A stretch of 64,000 bases of DNA, taken from contig SFDZ01000008.1 of NCBI GenBank assembly GCA_004557405.1, positions 22,134 through 86,133 on the forward strand. The letters run 5' to 3'. A program made the translations under genes and the position numbers. Positions 11,974-20,560 of the stretch are shown piece by piece (positions within the stretch are counted from its first letter, which is position 1; each line of letters opens with the position of its first letter). The notes beneath the pieces are model-generated. The model was not told the DNA's origin and did not search any database. It saw nothing but the letters and a program-made list of their open reading frames with translations. This stretch comes from Bacteroidales bacterium. Its GTDB lineage: Bacteria; Bacteroidota; Bacteroidia; Bacteroidales; Paludibacteraceae.

Positions 11974-12522
11974 ATGTCGATAATTGATATTATATTGCTG
12001 ATACCGTTGGCTTATGGCCTGATTCGTGGTTTGTTTCGCGGTTTTTTCAAGGAGATTGCTTCGGTGGTCGGAATTGTGTTGGGCATGTGGGCAGCGCGGG
12101 CGTTTGCGCCGGCTTTGGCCGATTGGTTTGCTACGCTGTGCGATTATGCGCAGACGGTATTGTTGCCGGCGGCCTATCTCGTTATATTTTTGGCGGTGGC
12201 CGTAGTGCTGCGGGTGTTGGCATTCTGTTTGGAAAAACTATTCAGTTTTGCGGCATTGGGTTGGTTGAACAAATTGGCAGGCGCCGCTTTTGGCCTGCTG
12301 AAAATGTGGCTGATTTTGGGCGTGTGCGTGTTGTGCTTCGACACGATGAATGCGCATGTGCGCATGGTCGAGCAGTCCACTATCGACGAATCGGTGCTGT
12401 ATGAACCCACTAAAATGTCGATAGATAGGTGTTTACCATTCCTGCTGCCCGAAACATTGATGCAGCAAATGGACAACGCCCGGCAACAAGGTGTCAATCG
12501 TTTGCAACAATCTATTTTTTGA
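11974..12522 (+). CDS. CvpA family inner-membrane protein
   Basis: This 182-aa protein has four predicted membrane segments and the N-terminal signature of the CvpA family (IDIILLIPLAYGLIRGLFRG, then a glycine-rich second helix). The family was named for colicin V production in E. coli and its molecular role is still poorly defined; it is linked to envelope homeostasis. A hydrophilic tail of about 50 residues follows the last helix. It lies 85 nt after infB in the same direction, and the next gene begins 14 nt downstream, so cvpA, the small membrane protein and nspC probably share a transcript. Confidence 0.85.
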   Translation: MSIIDIILLIPLAYGLIRGLFRGFFKEIASVVGIVLGMWAARAFAPALADWFATLCDYAQTVLLPAAYLVIFLAVAVVLRVLAFCLEKLFSFAALGWLNKLAGAAFGLLKMWLILGVCVLCFDTMNAHVRMVEQSTIDESVLYEPTKMSIDRCLPFLLPETLMQQMDNARQQGVNRLQQSIF

Positions 12523-12536
12523 CGGAGAGTAAATTT

Positions 12537-13010
12537 ATGAAACACCTTTTGTGTGCTTTGTTGTTGATGATTGCGGTGGATTTGTCGGCAAGCGCCGTCA
12601 ACGATTGTTCGCGTGGCAAAGTCGATTGTCGTGGTGCTTGCGGCATGATGGTCGATGCTAATGGCGATGGTTTTTGCGACCGTGGCGGTTTGTCGCGTAC
12701 GGCCGATTATTGGGTGCTCGAAATTGCATTGGGCTTGTTGGCGTTGTATCTGGTCTCGACCATCTTGTCGGCCAAAAAAGTGTATTCCAAAAGCGTACAT
12801 CGCAAAATTTGGAACTATGCTTTGCTGATAACGTTTCTAGTATCGGGGCTGTTGGGTTTGTGGTTGGCCGTTGTTGTGCGTTATGGCATTTCTGTGTCCG
12901 ATTATCATGCGTGGCTGGTGTGGCATGTCAATGTCGGCATCGCCATGGCGCTCGTCGGTGTGATACATTGTGTTTGGCACTTGCGTTACTATTTCCCTTG
13001 CAAAAAATGA
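12537..13010 (+). CDS. Small exported/membrane protein with Cys-rich Asp loop and four hydrophobic segments
   Basis: I do not recognise a named family with certainty. The chosen start, ATG 12537 (157 aa), gives a clean signal peptide (KHLLCALLLMIAVDLSASA). A short extracytoplasmic segment follows with four cysteines and an EF-hand-like Asp loop (VDANGDGFCDRG), a pattern common in exported Bacteroidota proteins. Three further hydrophobic helices come next. The last two carry histidines (YHAWLVWHVNVG, then IHCVWHLRYYF) spaced as in small cytochrome-b-like proteins, so haem binding is possible but is inference. Its stop overlaps the nspC start (ATGA), indicating translational coupling. Confidence 0.75.
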   Translation: MKHLLCALLLMIAVDLSASAVNDCSRGKVDCRGACGMMVDANGDGFCDRGGLSRTADYWVLEIALGLLALYLVSTILSAKKVYSKSVHRKIWNYALLITFLVSGLLGLWLAVVVRYGISVSDYHAWLVWHVNVGIAMALVGVIHCVWHLRYYFPCKK

Positions 13011-14155
13011 TGAATGAATTTGAACAATACGATTATTCGGGCGTGCCTTCGCCGTGCTATGTGCTCGAAGAGGCGCTCTTGCGTCGCAATTTGGCACTGA
13101 TAAAATCGGTGGCCGAACGTGCCGGCGTCGAAATTATTCTGGCTTTCAAGGCGTTTGCCTTGTGGCGTACATTTCCAATTTTTCGCGAATATATTCGGTG
13201 TACGACGGCGAGTTCGTTGAGCGAAGCGCGTATGGCTTACGAAAAATTCGGTACCAAGGCGCACACTTATGCGCCGGTTTACACGGAGGCCGAGTTCGAA
13301 CAAATAGCACTGTGCAGTAGTCATATCACTTTCAACTCGTTGACTCAGTATGCCAAATATGCTGCTTTGGCTGCATCGAAAGGTATCTCGTGCGGTTTGC
13401 GCATCAATCCGGAATTTTCCGATGTCGAAACCGATTTGTACAATCCGTGTGCGCCGGGATCGCGCTTGGGCGTAACGGCCGACAAGTTGGCTGCCTTGCC
13501 CGAAGGCATCGAAGGGTTGCATTTTCATACATTGTGCGAGTCGTCGTCGTTCGATTTGGAGCGGACTTTGGCGGTTGTCGAACAGCGCTTCGGACATCTT
13601 TTCCCGCAGATTAAATGGCTCAACATGGGCGGCGGACATCTGATGACGCGTGCCGACTACGACACCGAACATTTGATAGCCACTTTGCAGGCGTTTCGGC
13701 GCAAATATCCGCATCTACAACTGATACTTGAACCGGGCAGCGCATTTGCGTGGCGTACGGGCGTGCTGCTGGCTACTGTTCAAGATATTGTTGAAAATCA
13801 CGGCGTTAAGACTGCTTTGCTCGATGTGTCGTTTGCGTGCCACATGCCCGATTGTTTGGAAATGCCTTACAAACCTGCGATTGTGGGTGCTACTGATGTG
13901 CGGGAAGGCAAACCTACCTATCGTATGGGAGGCAATTCGTGCCTCAGTGGCGATTTCTGCGGATCGTGGAGTTTCGACCGCGAATTGTGCGTCGGCGACC
14001 GCATCGTGTTCGAGGATATGATTCACTACACAACGGTGAAAACCACCATGTTCAACGGCATTTCGCATCCGAGTATTGCGTTGCGCCACACCGATGGCAC
14101 GTTGGAAATGTTGCGGCAATTTACATGTGAGGATTATTTTGACCGTATGGATTGA
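13007..14155 (+). CDS. nspC: Carboxynorspermidine decarboxylase
   Basis: NspC is a PLP-dependent, alanine-racemase-fold decarboxylase that makes spermidine or norspermidine from the carboxy form, in the alternative polyamine route used by many gut Bacteroidota. The 382-aa frame begins at ATG 13007, overlapping the previous stop; the N-terminus PSPCYVLEEALLRRNL is typical. The PLP lysine lies in IILAFKAFALWRTFP, HFHTLCESSSFD and LNMGGGHLMT are conserved, and the second-subunit active-site cysteine region is GGNSCLSGDFCG. The partner dehydrogenase (CASDH) is not in this window. A strong terminator follows. Confidence 0.93.
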   Translation: MMNEFEQYDYSGVPSPCYVLEEALLRRNLALIKSVAERAGVEIILAFKAFALWRTFPIFREYIRCTTASSLSEARMAYEKFGTKAHTYAPVYTEAEFEQIALCSSHITFNSLTQYAKYAALAASKGISCGLRINPEFSDVETDLYNPCAPGSRLGVTADKLAALPEGIEGLHFHTLCESSSFDLERTLAVVEQRFGHLFPQIKWLNMGGGHLMTRADYDTEHLIATLQAFRRKYPHLQLILEPGSAFAWRTGVLLATVQDIVENHGVKTALLDVSFACHMPDCLEMPYKPAIVGATDVREGKPTYRMGGNSCLSGDFCGSWSFDRELCVGDRIVFEDMIHYTTVKTTMFNGISHPSIALRHTDGTLEMLRQFTCEDYFDRMD

Positions 14156-14182
14156 TTTTGCGTTGTGTGCAAAAATAAATAG

Positions 14183-14218
14183 GGCTGTCTCCTGACAAGG
14201 AACGACAGCCTTTTTTTT
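14183..14218 (+). terminator. Rho-independent terminator after nspC
   Basis: GGCTGTC (14183-14189) pairs with GACAGCC (14204-14210) and is followed by eight T residues. It sits immediately before the convergently oriented tRNA-Leu gene. Confidence 0.92.
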
Positions 14219-14221
14219 GTG

Positions 14222-14303
14222 TGCGGCATATAGGACTCGAACCTACACGTCTCTCGACACCAGATCCTAAGTCTGGCGCGGCTACCAATTACGCCAATGC
14301 CGC
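14222..14303 (-). tRNA. tRNA-Leu (anticodon TAG)
   Basis: On the minus strand a full cloverleaf can be drawn. The 7-bp acceptor stem pairs GCGGCAT (14297-14303 as complement) with ATGCCGC (14223-14229). The anticodon stem CCAGA/TCTGG encloses CTTAGGA, whose centre reads TAG. There is a class II-type long variable arm and a T arm containing GGTTCGAGTCC. The long variable arm and anticodon identify leucine (CUA codons). The CCA end is not encoded. Length is about 82 nt. Confidence 0.95.
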
Positions 14304-14321
14304 AGAGCGATTGTTCGGCTG

Positions 14322-14353
14322 CAAAGGTACAAATTTATTCGCATATATGCAAA
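14322..14353 (-). promoter_or_regulatory. Promoter of tRNA-Leu
   Basis: On the minus strand, TTTG (14350-14353) and TACCTTTG (14322-14329) are separated by exactly 20 bp. The predicted start is about ten bases before the tRNA. The element sits just beyond the priA stop codon. Confidence 0.8.
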
Positions 14354-14358
14354 TAAAA

Positions 14359-16788
14359 TCACACATCGATGTCGAGATTGATGCTCAATGAGCGATATTC
14401 CGGTCGTTGCAGGAGCGAACGTGCGCTGTCGTCAATCTGTTTTTTACATTGTTCGGGCGACAACCCTATTTCAAATTTCAGTAAAATATGTTTGATAAAC
14501 TGATTTCGGATACGACCGACGGGCGGATTGTCGGGGCCAAAAATGCGTTGTGTGCCAAACTGGTTGCATAGTGTGTGTGCCAAGCGTCGCGCCGCTTCGT
14601 TGAGGGTGTCGGGTGCGTGATGTTTCAGGGTTATTTGCACCAACCGATAGTATGGCGGATAGTGAAATTGTTGTCGCTCGGCCATCTCCCGATCGAAAAA
14701 TGCACGGTAGTCTCCGTTTTTAACATACTGAATGATAGGGTGTTGCGGTTGCGAAGTCTGCAACACCACCACGCCCTGTCGGTGGCAACGTCCGGAGCGA
14801 CCACTTACCTGGGTCAGCAGTTGGAATGCGCGCTCGTTGGCTCTGAAATCGGGATAATTGAGCAGATTGTCGGCGTTGAGAATGCCCACCAATCCCACAT
14901 TTCCGAAATCCAATCCTTTGGCAATCATCTGTGTGCCAACAAGAATGTCGATGTCGTGGTTGTCGAATTGTTCGATGATGCGTGCAAAGGCGTTTTTGTT
15001 GCGCACGGCATCCATGTCCATACGTCCGATGCGAGCCTGTGGAAATAGTGATGCAATTTCGTGTTCCACCTGCTCGGTGCCGAAACCGTGCATTTGTAGT
15101 GTTGGCTGTTGGCAGTTGGGACACGTTGCGGGCAGGGTTTGTGTGTAGCCGCAGTAGTGGCACGTCAGTTTGTTGAAACGTTGGTGGTAGGTCAGGCTGA
15201 CATCGCAGTGCGGACAGCGCGGAACCCAACCGCATTGTCGGCATTCGGTGTAGGGAGCAAAACCACGACGGTTCTGAAACAGAATGATTTGTGCACCATC
15301 GGTCAGGGCTTCGCTCATTTTAGCAACTAAAAAATCGGAAAAATGGCCTGTCATCTGTTTTTTGCGATACGTCTCGGTTAAATCGACCGTTATGATCGAA
15401 GGCTGTGGTATGTGTGTGTAGCGTGTGGATAGTTCTACCAATCCAAATTTGCCGTTCAAGGCGTTGCAGTAACTTTCGACTGCCGGCGTGGCGCTACCGA
15501 TGAGGGCTTTAGCGTTAAATTGCGAGGCCAGCATCAGGGCGGCGTTGCGTGCGTGGTAGCGTGGGCCGGTGTCCGATTGTTTGTACGATGCATCGTGTTC
15601 TTCGTCCACAATGACAAGCCCCAAATTGTCGAACGGCAGAAAGAGTGCTGTGCGCGTGCCGATGATGATTTTGCGCGACTCCCGAGTCAACAAGTTTTGC
15701 CATGTCTCGACCCGTTCGGCTTCAGAATATTTGGAGTGATAGACGCCGAGTGCTTCGCCAAAAATGCTTTTCAAACGCATGGTCAACTGCGTGGTGAGCG
15801 CAATTTCGGGTACCAACAAGAGCACCTGTTTCCCTTGACGTAGCACATCGTTTATCAGGTGCGTGTAGATTTCGGTTTTGCCGCTGGCGGTTACGCCATG
15901 CAGCAACACCACGTTTTTCTGTTGCCATTGTTGTCGAATGGCCTGATAGGCTGCTTGTTGTTCCGGCGTCAGGGTAACGGGTTCGGCCGATTTTGTGAAT
16001 GTTTCCAAGCGCGACACTTCTTGTGCAATTTGCCGGAAAATGCCGCGTTCGACGAGTGCCGTGCAGATGTTCGATGCGCATTGCGCATGTTGTAACAAGT
16101 CCGTTTTTTTGACGAGTCCGCCTTCGGGACTGAGTGCAAGATAGGCTTGTAGCAGTTGTTGTTGGCGTTTTGCGCGTGCCGGCACACAGCGCAACGCTTC
16201 GTCCGGTTGTGCGGCAAAGCGGCCGGCCAATTCGACAAAATACGCTGTGCGTGGCGCGTATTGTTCGTTGATTTCTTCGGTGAGTGTTACAAATCCGCGA
16301 TTCAGTAGTTTTTTGATGGCCGGAAGTGCGTTTTTCACCTCCAAAGCGTTGTTGATGGCTTGTATGGAGAGCGGTTTTTCGCTCAACAGGGTGCAAATGC
16401 GTTGTTCGTTTGCCGATAATTCACCCTCTGGTTGGGCGTCGGTCAACTCCACCATCGTCTCGCTTTCGAGTTTCAGAGCCGACGGCACGGCAATGCGGTA
16501 AATGTCGCCTAAACTCGTTCGATAGTAGGTCGCCAACCACTGCCAAAATTGCAGTTGCGCAGGTCGTACGGTGGGAGCGTCGTCGAGTTGAAACGTGATG
16601 GCTTTGATGGTGCTACAGTCGGGTGCCTGCGTATCGATGCGATACACGATGCCCGTGTAAAAACGTCGTGCGCCGAAAGGCACCACCACGCGCATACCGA
16701 CAGCGAGCGTGTGCTCCATGTTGTCGGGAATGGCATACGAGTAGGTTTGTCCTAACGGAAATGGCAGTATGACGTCGGCGTATAACAT
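14359..16788 (-). CDS. priA: Primosomal protein N' (replication restart helicase PriA)
   Basis: PriA recognises stalled or collapsed replication forks and reloads the replisome. The 809-aa protein has the N-terminal DNA-binding domain beginning YADVILPFPLGQTYSYAIP and a superfamily 2 helicase core with Walker A (HGVTASGKTE) and a DEEH box (IVDEEHDASYKQ). The zinc-binding insert has eight cysteines (CRQCGWVPRCPHC, CHYCGY, CPNC). The C-terminal helicase lobe includes GTQMIAKGLDF and SGRSGR. The conserved N-terminus fixes the start at 16788, which lies only a few bases from its -7 element, so the mRNA may be nearly leaderless. Confidence 0.96.
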   Translation of the reverse strand: MLYADVILPFPLGQTYSYAIPDNMEHTLAVGMRVVVPFGARRFYTGIVYRIDTQAPDCSTIKAITFQLDDAPTVRPAQLQFWQWLATYYRTSLGDIYRIAVPSALKLESETMVELTDAQPEGELSANEQRICTLLSEKPLSIQAINNALEVKNALPAIKKLLNRGFVTLTEEINEQYAPRTAYFVELAGRFAAQPDEALRCVPARAKRQQQLLQAYLALSPEGGLVKKTDLLQHAQCASNICTALVERGIFRQIAQEVSRLETFTKSAEPVTLTPEQQAAYQAIRQQWQQKNVVLLHGVTASGKTEIYTHLINDVLRQGKQVLLLVPEIALTTQLTMRLKSIFGEALGVYHSKYSEAERVETWQNLLTRESRKIIIGTRTALFLPFDNLGLVIVDEEHDASYKQSDTGPRYHARNAALMLASQFNAKALIGSATPAVESYCNALNGKFGLVELSTRYTHIPQPSIITVDLTETYRKKQMTGHFSDFLVAKMSEALTDGAQIILFQNRRGFAPYTECRQCGWVPRCPHCDVSLTYHQRFNKLTCHYCGYTQTLPATCPNCQQPTLQMHGFGTEQVEHEIASLFPQARIGRMDMDAVRNKNAFARIIEQFDNHDIDILVGTQMIAKGLDFGNVGLVGILNADNLLNYPDFRANERAFQLLTQVSGRSGRCHRQGVVVLQTSQPQHPIIQYVKNGDYRAFFDREMAERQQFHYPPYYRLVQITLKHHAPDTLNEAARRLAHTLCNQFGTQRIFGPDNPPVGRIRNQFIKHILLKFEIGLSPEQCKKQIDDSARSLLQRPEYRSLSINLDIDV

Positions 16789-16796
16789 AATCTGTG

Positions 16797-16804
16797 CAAA
16801 ATTA
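16797..16804 (-). promoter_or_regulatory. -7 element of the priA promoter
   Basis: TAATTTTG on the minus strand matches TAnnTTTG. Its downstream edge is only eight bases from the priA ATG. I see no good -33 TTTG at the expected distance, so this is a partial match. Confidence 0.5.
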
Positions 16805-16823
16805 CAAAAAAAATGCCGATTTA

Positions 16824-16855
16824 TTTGGTTAATTCAAAAAAAAAGTGTACCTTTG
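16824..16855 (+). promoter_or_regulatory. Promoter of tRNA-Ala
   Basis: TTTG (16824-16827) and TACCTTTG (16848-16855) are separated by 20 bp, an exact consensus match. The tRNA begins eleven bases after the -7 element. Confidence 0.82.
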
Positions 16856-16866
16856 CAGCGCAATTC

Positions 16867-16942
16867 GGGGTATTAGCTCATCTGGTAGAGCGCAACACTG
16901 GCAGTGTTGAGGTAAGCGGTTCGAGTCCGCTATACTCCACCA
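16867..16942 (+). tRNA. tRNA-Ala (anticodon GGC)
   Basis: The cloverleaf is complete. Acceptor stem GGGGTAT pairs with ATACTCC and contains the G3:U70 wobble that is the alanine identity element. The anticodon stem CAACA/TGTTG encloses CTGGCAG, anticodon GGC. The T arm is GCGGTTCGAGTCCGC, and a genomically encoded CCA ends at 16942. Length is 76 nt. Confidence 0.96.
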
Positions 16943-16970
16943 ACGCCCTTCAATAGGGCATTAGAGCAAA

Positions 16971-17011
16971 AAGCGACGACACATTTTTGTGTTGCCGCTT
17001 TTTTTGTTTTT
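16971..17011 (+). terminator. Terminator after tRNA-Ala
   Basis: AAGCGACGACACA and TGTGTTGCCGCTT form a long hairpin with one mismatch, followed by TTTTTTGTTTTT. A smaller hairpin (GCCC/GGGC, 16945-16958) lies directly behind the tRNA. The convergent helicase gene ends at 17030. Confidence 0.85.
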
Positions 17012-17029
17012 ACGGATACGCTGCTCGCT

Positions 17030-18811
17030 TTAACGGCGGCGGCGCCATGGCTTGTCGGGGTTGACGGGGCGGTCGTCCTGCTGCTTGCGCCGACGATTTT
17101 CGTAACGCTGTGCCGCTTTAGGATTGTCAAATTTGTCGGGGTATTTGCCGCCGGTGCGTTGCTTGTCGGGACGGAATGGAACGTTGTCCTGCTTGTCGCG
17201 CTTGCCTACCAATTCCACGGTTAGTTTGCCTCCGCGCGCCTCGAACGCTTCGAGCACTTGGTTGGCTTGGTCGGCATACACATCGAAATAGGTGCCGCGC
17301 TGGGCAATTTCGATGTCGCCAATGCTGATGGTGCGGTCGTTGGTGATGTCGTTGATGGCGCTGAGTATGGTGCGTGGCGTGGCGTTGTGGCGGAATCCCA
17401 GATTGATGAGCATGCGAACACGTTGCCCGCGTTTTTTTGGCGCACGAGTTTTGCTTTTGGTGCCGATTTCGTTGTTGCTTTTTTCGGGCAGATTCAAATC
17501 CTCGGCATCGCGGTAGTAGTCGAGAAAACGGTTGAATTCCAACGATACAAAACGCCGAATCACGTCTTCTTTCGACAAATAGTCTAATTTTTTGAAAACG
17601 TGCGGCAGAAACTGATCGATCTGCTCGTCGTTCACTTGCACTTGTTCCATGCGCTCTATCAGGTGGAATAGTTGGCGTTTGCAGATGTCGATGCCTAACG
17701 GAATGCGTGCGCGTTCGAATTTCTTTTTGATAATGTGTTCGATGGTGCGTATTTTGCGTTGTTCGCGTTGATGCACAATCGATATGGATACGCCGCGTTT
17801 GCCGGCGCGTCCGGTGCGTCCGCTGCGGTGTGTATATACTTCGACGTCGTCGGGCAGATTGTAGTTGATGACGTGTGTGAGGTCGCTGACGTCGAGCCCG
17901 CGGGCGGCCACGTCGGTGGCAACCAATATTTGCAGATGCCGAATGCGGAATTTGTTCATCACATTGTCGCGTTGTGCCTGACTGAGGTCGCCATGTAGTG
18001 CATCGGCGTTGTATCCGTCGGTCATCAGTTTGTCGGCCACTTCTTTGGTCTCTTGGCGTGTGCGACAGAAGACGATGGCGTAAATGTCGGGATTCATATC
18101 GACGATGCGTTTCAACGCCAGATAGCGTTGCTTGGCCTGTACCATGTAGTAGATGTGATCGACGTTTTCGGCGCCGGCGTTGCGTGTGCCGACAGCTATT
18201 TCGGTGGCATCGGTCATGTATTGTTGGGCAATGCGCGCAATCTCGTTGGGCATGGTGGCCGAGAATAACAGGGTGCGTCGTTCGTCAGGTACCGATTGCA
18301 AAATGGTTTCCAAGTCGTCTTTGAATCCCATGTCGAGCATTTCGTCGGCTTCGTCGAGCACTAAATACCGCACGTTCCCCAAATGCACTTTGCCGCGTTT
18401 GTTCAAGTCGATTAGCCGACCGGGCGTGGCTACTAAAATCTGTGGTTGAATATCGAGTTGTTTGTATTGCGTCACAATGTTTTCGCCACCATATACGGGT
18501 ACTATTTTGGCGTTGGTCATGTGGGTGGCGTAATGCTTCAGGTCGTTGGCTATCTGAATGCAAAGTTCGCGTGTGGGCGACAGAATGAGTGCCTGAATAT
18601 GTTGTTGCGCAGTGTCGATTTTGGTCAGCAAGGGCAGCCCGAATGCTGCGGTTTTGCCGGTGCCGGTTTGCGCCAAGGCCACCAAATCGCCCTCTTGCTC
18701 CAACAAGAATGGAATCACTTGTTCCTGAATCGGCATGGGCGATTCGTAGCCGAGTTCGGTTATAGCCGTCAGGATTTCGGGACGAAGTCCCAAATCTTCA
18801 AATTTTGTCAT
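17030..18811 (-). CDS. DEAD-box ATP-dependent RNA helicase with DbpA-type RNA-binding domain
   Basis: This is a cold-shock/ribosome-assembly type RNA helicase (DeaD/CsdA-like). I place the start at ATG 18811 (MTKFEDLGLRPEIL), 593 aa; the frame extends 19 residues further without homology. The helicase motifs are in order: Q motif region PMPIQEQ, Walker A AQTGTGKTAAF, PTRELCIQIA, DEADEMLDMGF, SATM, and HRSGRTGRAGKRG (about 1-370). A linker and a DbpA-like RNA-binding fold (about 480-550) follow, then a very basic tail ending PWRRRR. The upstream leader is about 140 nt if the -7 element at 18962 is used. Confidence 0.93.
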   Translation of the reverse strand: MTKFEDLGLRPEILTAITELGYESPMPIQEQVIPFLLEQEGDLVALAQTGTGKTAAFGLPLLTKIDTAQQHIQALILSPTRELCIQIANDLKHYATHMTNAKIVPVYGGENIVTQYKQLDIQPQILVATPGRLIDLNKRGKVHLGNVRYLVLDEADEMLDMGFKDDLETILQSVPDERRTLLFSATMPNEIARIAQQYMTDATEIAVGTRNAGAENVDHIYYMVQAKQRYLALKRIVDMNPDIYAIVFCRTRQETKEVADKLMTDGYNADALHGDLSQAQRDNVMNKFRIRHLQILVATDVAARGLDVSDLTHVINYNLPDDVEVYTHRSGRTGRAGKRGVSISIVHQREQRKIRTIEHIIKKKFERARIPLGIDICKRQLFHLIERMEQVQVNDEQIDQFLPHVFKKLDYLSKEDVIRRFVSLEFNRFLDYYRDAEDLNLPEKSNNEIGTKSKTRAPKKRGQRVRMLINLGFRHNATPRTILSAINDITNDRTISIGDIEIAQRGTYFDVYADQANQVLEAFEARGGKLTVELVGKRDKQDNVPFRPDKQRTGGKYPDKFDNPKAAQRYENRRRKQQDDRPVNPDKPWRRRR

Positions 18812-18863
18812 GTCGTTTTGTGTTACACGTTGCAAAGTATTGGCTCGAAAATTCTTGTCAGTT

Positions 18864-18969
18864 GCCAATATTGGCGTGTAAAAACCCTACGAAAACAGGC
18901 GCGAGGCCGTGAAGAATTTAATCAAGAAAATACGTCGAAACGTCGGTTTGTAAATTGTGTGCAAAGGTA
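18864..18969 (-). promoter_or_regulatory. Long leader of the DEAD-box gene: -7 element and perfect palindrome
   Basis: The minus strand carries TACCTTTG at 18962-18969, a consensus -7 element without a clear -33 box. Transcription from it would give a leader of about 140 nt. Within that leader is a perfect 12-bp palindrome, GCCAATATTGGC, at 18864-18875. The rest of 18812-19020 shows no gene. Confidence 0.5.
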
Positions 18970-19020
18970 CGAAAAAAAATAGAATTACGGCATATCCGTT
19001 GGCCGGTTTGTACAAAAAAA

Positions 19021-20445
19021 TTATTGTCCTTTGCCTTTGATGATGACACCGATAGTGAACAACAGAATTTTGAGGTCGGTTTTCAAACTCATGTTATCCA
19101 AGTAGATGATGTCGTAGTTCAGTCGGTCGATCATTTTATCCAAGGTGTCTGTGTAGCCTACTTTGATAGGCCCCCACGAGGTGAGTCCCGGTCGGATGCG
19201 GTAAATCAAGCAGTAGTAGGGCGCACGTTGCGTTATTTTGTCGATGTAGAATTTGCGCTCGGGACGTGGACCGACAAAACTCATTTCGCCTTTGAGTATG
19301 TTCCAAAATTGCGGCATCTCGTCCAGCCGGTATTTGCGCAGCCAACGTCCGATGGCAGTGGTGCGTTTGTCGTGCGGCGAACTTAGCTGCGGTCCGGTGT
19401 GTGCTTCGGAGCCGGTGTACATGGTGCGAAATTTGATGATTGTAAATGGGCAACCATGCATGCCGATGCGCTCTTGCTTGTAGAGTACGGGGCCGGCCGA
19501 TGTGCATTTAATGCCAATGGCACACACTAACCATAGTGGCGATGTTACAACGATGGCCATCAACGATACTGCGACGTCGAAGGCGCGCTTGATGCTGAGT
19601 TCGCAATCGCTCATCGTGTGTTCGGTTATCGATACCAATGCCGGACCCGACAGATTATTGATACGAATTTTGCCTATCAGTATTTCGTTGATACGTGGAA
19701 CAAATTGAATCTCGATATTGAGCGGGTACAATTTGTCGATTATTTTGTATAATTGTGTGTTGTCGTCATCTACGGCTACGATGGCGGTGTAGATGTTGTG
19801 TCGTTGTTTTAAGGCGGGCATGTTGTCTATATCTCCCAACAACGGTTGTATGTCGGGTTGTCGGGCTTCGCCGGGCGTGGACGCAATAAAACCGATTACG
19901 CGGTTTCCGTCGTTGTTGTGGCGAAGGTCTTGGGCGATGCGCAGCGCACAGGCGCCGGTGCCGATGATGACGGTGTTGTAGGCTATCTGACCTCGATGGA
20001 CGGCGTGCTGCGTGCTTAACGTAATGCCCAAACGAAATACATACGATAGAACAAATTGCAGCACAAACAGCACCAATAGCGAATAGTAGTAGCGCTGGTA
20101 ACCGGCGACCTCGTCGTCTAATATGATGATGAAAAAGGCTGACAACGCAATAATGGCCGAAGCGATGCCGGTGGTGGCTATGTCGTTGACCAACGTGCGC
20201 TTGTAGGGGCGCATGTAGAAACCTGATAAATAGTGTATGACAAGGCAGCCTAATGGATAGAGTATCAGGGGTGTGTAAAAGTTGAATGCCGGAACCAAAA
20301 TCTCGTCATAACCAAACATGCGACCCTCGTACACCATCCAACGGAAGCATAAGAACAACAGCCAAACGCACCATGCCGATAGGATGTCGGCACAGATGTA
20401 TTTTGCGCGTTGGCGGTTTCGATTGATGTTGTGATGCGATGCCAT
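19021..20445 (-). CDS. Exopolysaccharide polyprenyl-phosphate sugar-1-phosphate transferase (initiating enzyme)
   Basis: This enzyme transfers a sugar-1-phosphate to undecaprenyl phosphate, the first step of O-antigen or capsule repeat synthesis (WbaP/WcaJ type). I chose ATG 20445 (MASHHNINRNRQ), 474 aa; the longer frame runs back through its own promoter and an upstream terminator. Four N-terminal membrane helices are followed by a Rossmann-like domain (about 140-260). The bacterial sugar transferase domain (about 275-474) has KRAFDVAVSLM, GPVLYKQERIG, IIKFRTM and RLDEMPQFWNILKGEMSFVG. It lies apart from the wzx-wzy cluster, separated by gap. Confidence 0.93.
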   Translation of the reverse strand: MASHHNINRNRQRAKYICADILSAWCVWLLFLCFRWMVYEGRMFGYDEILVPAFNFYTPLILYPLGCLVIHYLSGFYMRPYKRTLVNDIATTGIASAIIALSAFFIIILDDEVAGYQRYYYSLLVLFVLQFVLSYVFRLGITLSTQHAVHRGQIAYNTVIIGTGACALRIAQDLRHNNDGNRVIGFIASTPGEARQPDIQPLLGDIDNMPALKQRHNIYTAIVAVDDDNTQLYKIIDKLYPLNIEIQFVPRINEILIGKIRINNLSGPALVSITEHTMSDCELSIKRAFDVAVSLMAIVVTSPLWLVCAIGIKCTSAGPVLYKQERIGMHGCPFTIIKFRTMYTGSEAHTGPQLSSPHDKRTTAIGRWLRKYRLDEMPQFWNILKGEMSFVGPRPERKFYIDKITQRAPYYCLIYRIRPGLTSWGPIKVGYTDTLDKMIDRLNYDIIYLDNMSLKTDLKILLFTIGVIIKGKGQ

Positions 20446-20530
20446 CTCGTTTTTATAACGCAAAAATCGTTCTTTTATTGCTGGCGGCGATGGCCGTTTG
20501 ATGTAATTTTTGTACAAAGGTTTAACATCG

Positions 20531-20560
20531 CAAAGGTACGAAAAAAAACTCATTCCCAAA
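20531..20560 (-). promoter_or_regulatory. Promoter of the initiating sugar transferase, overlapping the gap terminator
   Basis: On the minus strand, TACCTTTG (20531-20538) lies 18 bp from TTTG (20557-20560). The TTTG falls in the apex of the gap terminator hairpin, so termination and initiation signals are interleaved. Confidence 0.65.

Noticed and set aside
12674-13006. Upstream in-frame extension of nspC
   Set aside because: It lies in another frame of the membrane-protein gene and has no NspC homology; the ATGA overlap at 13007 is the natural start.
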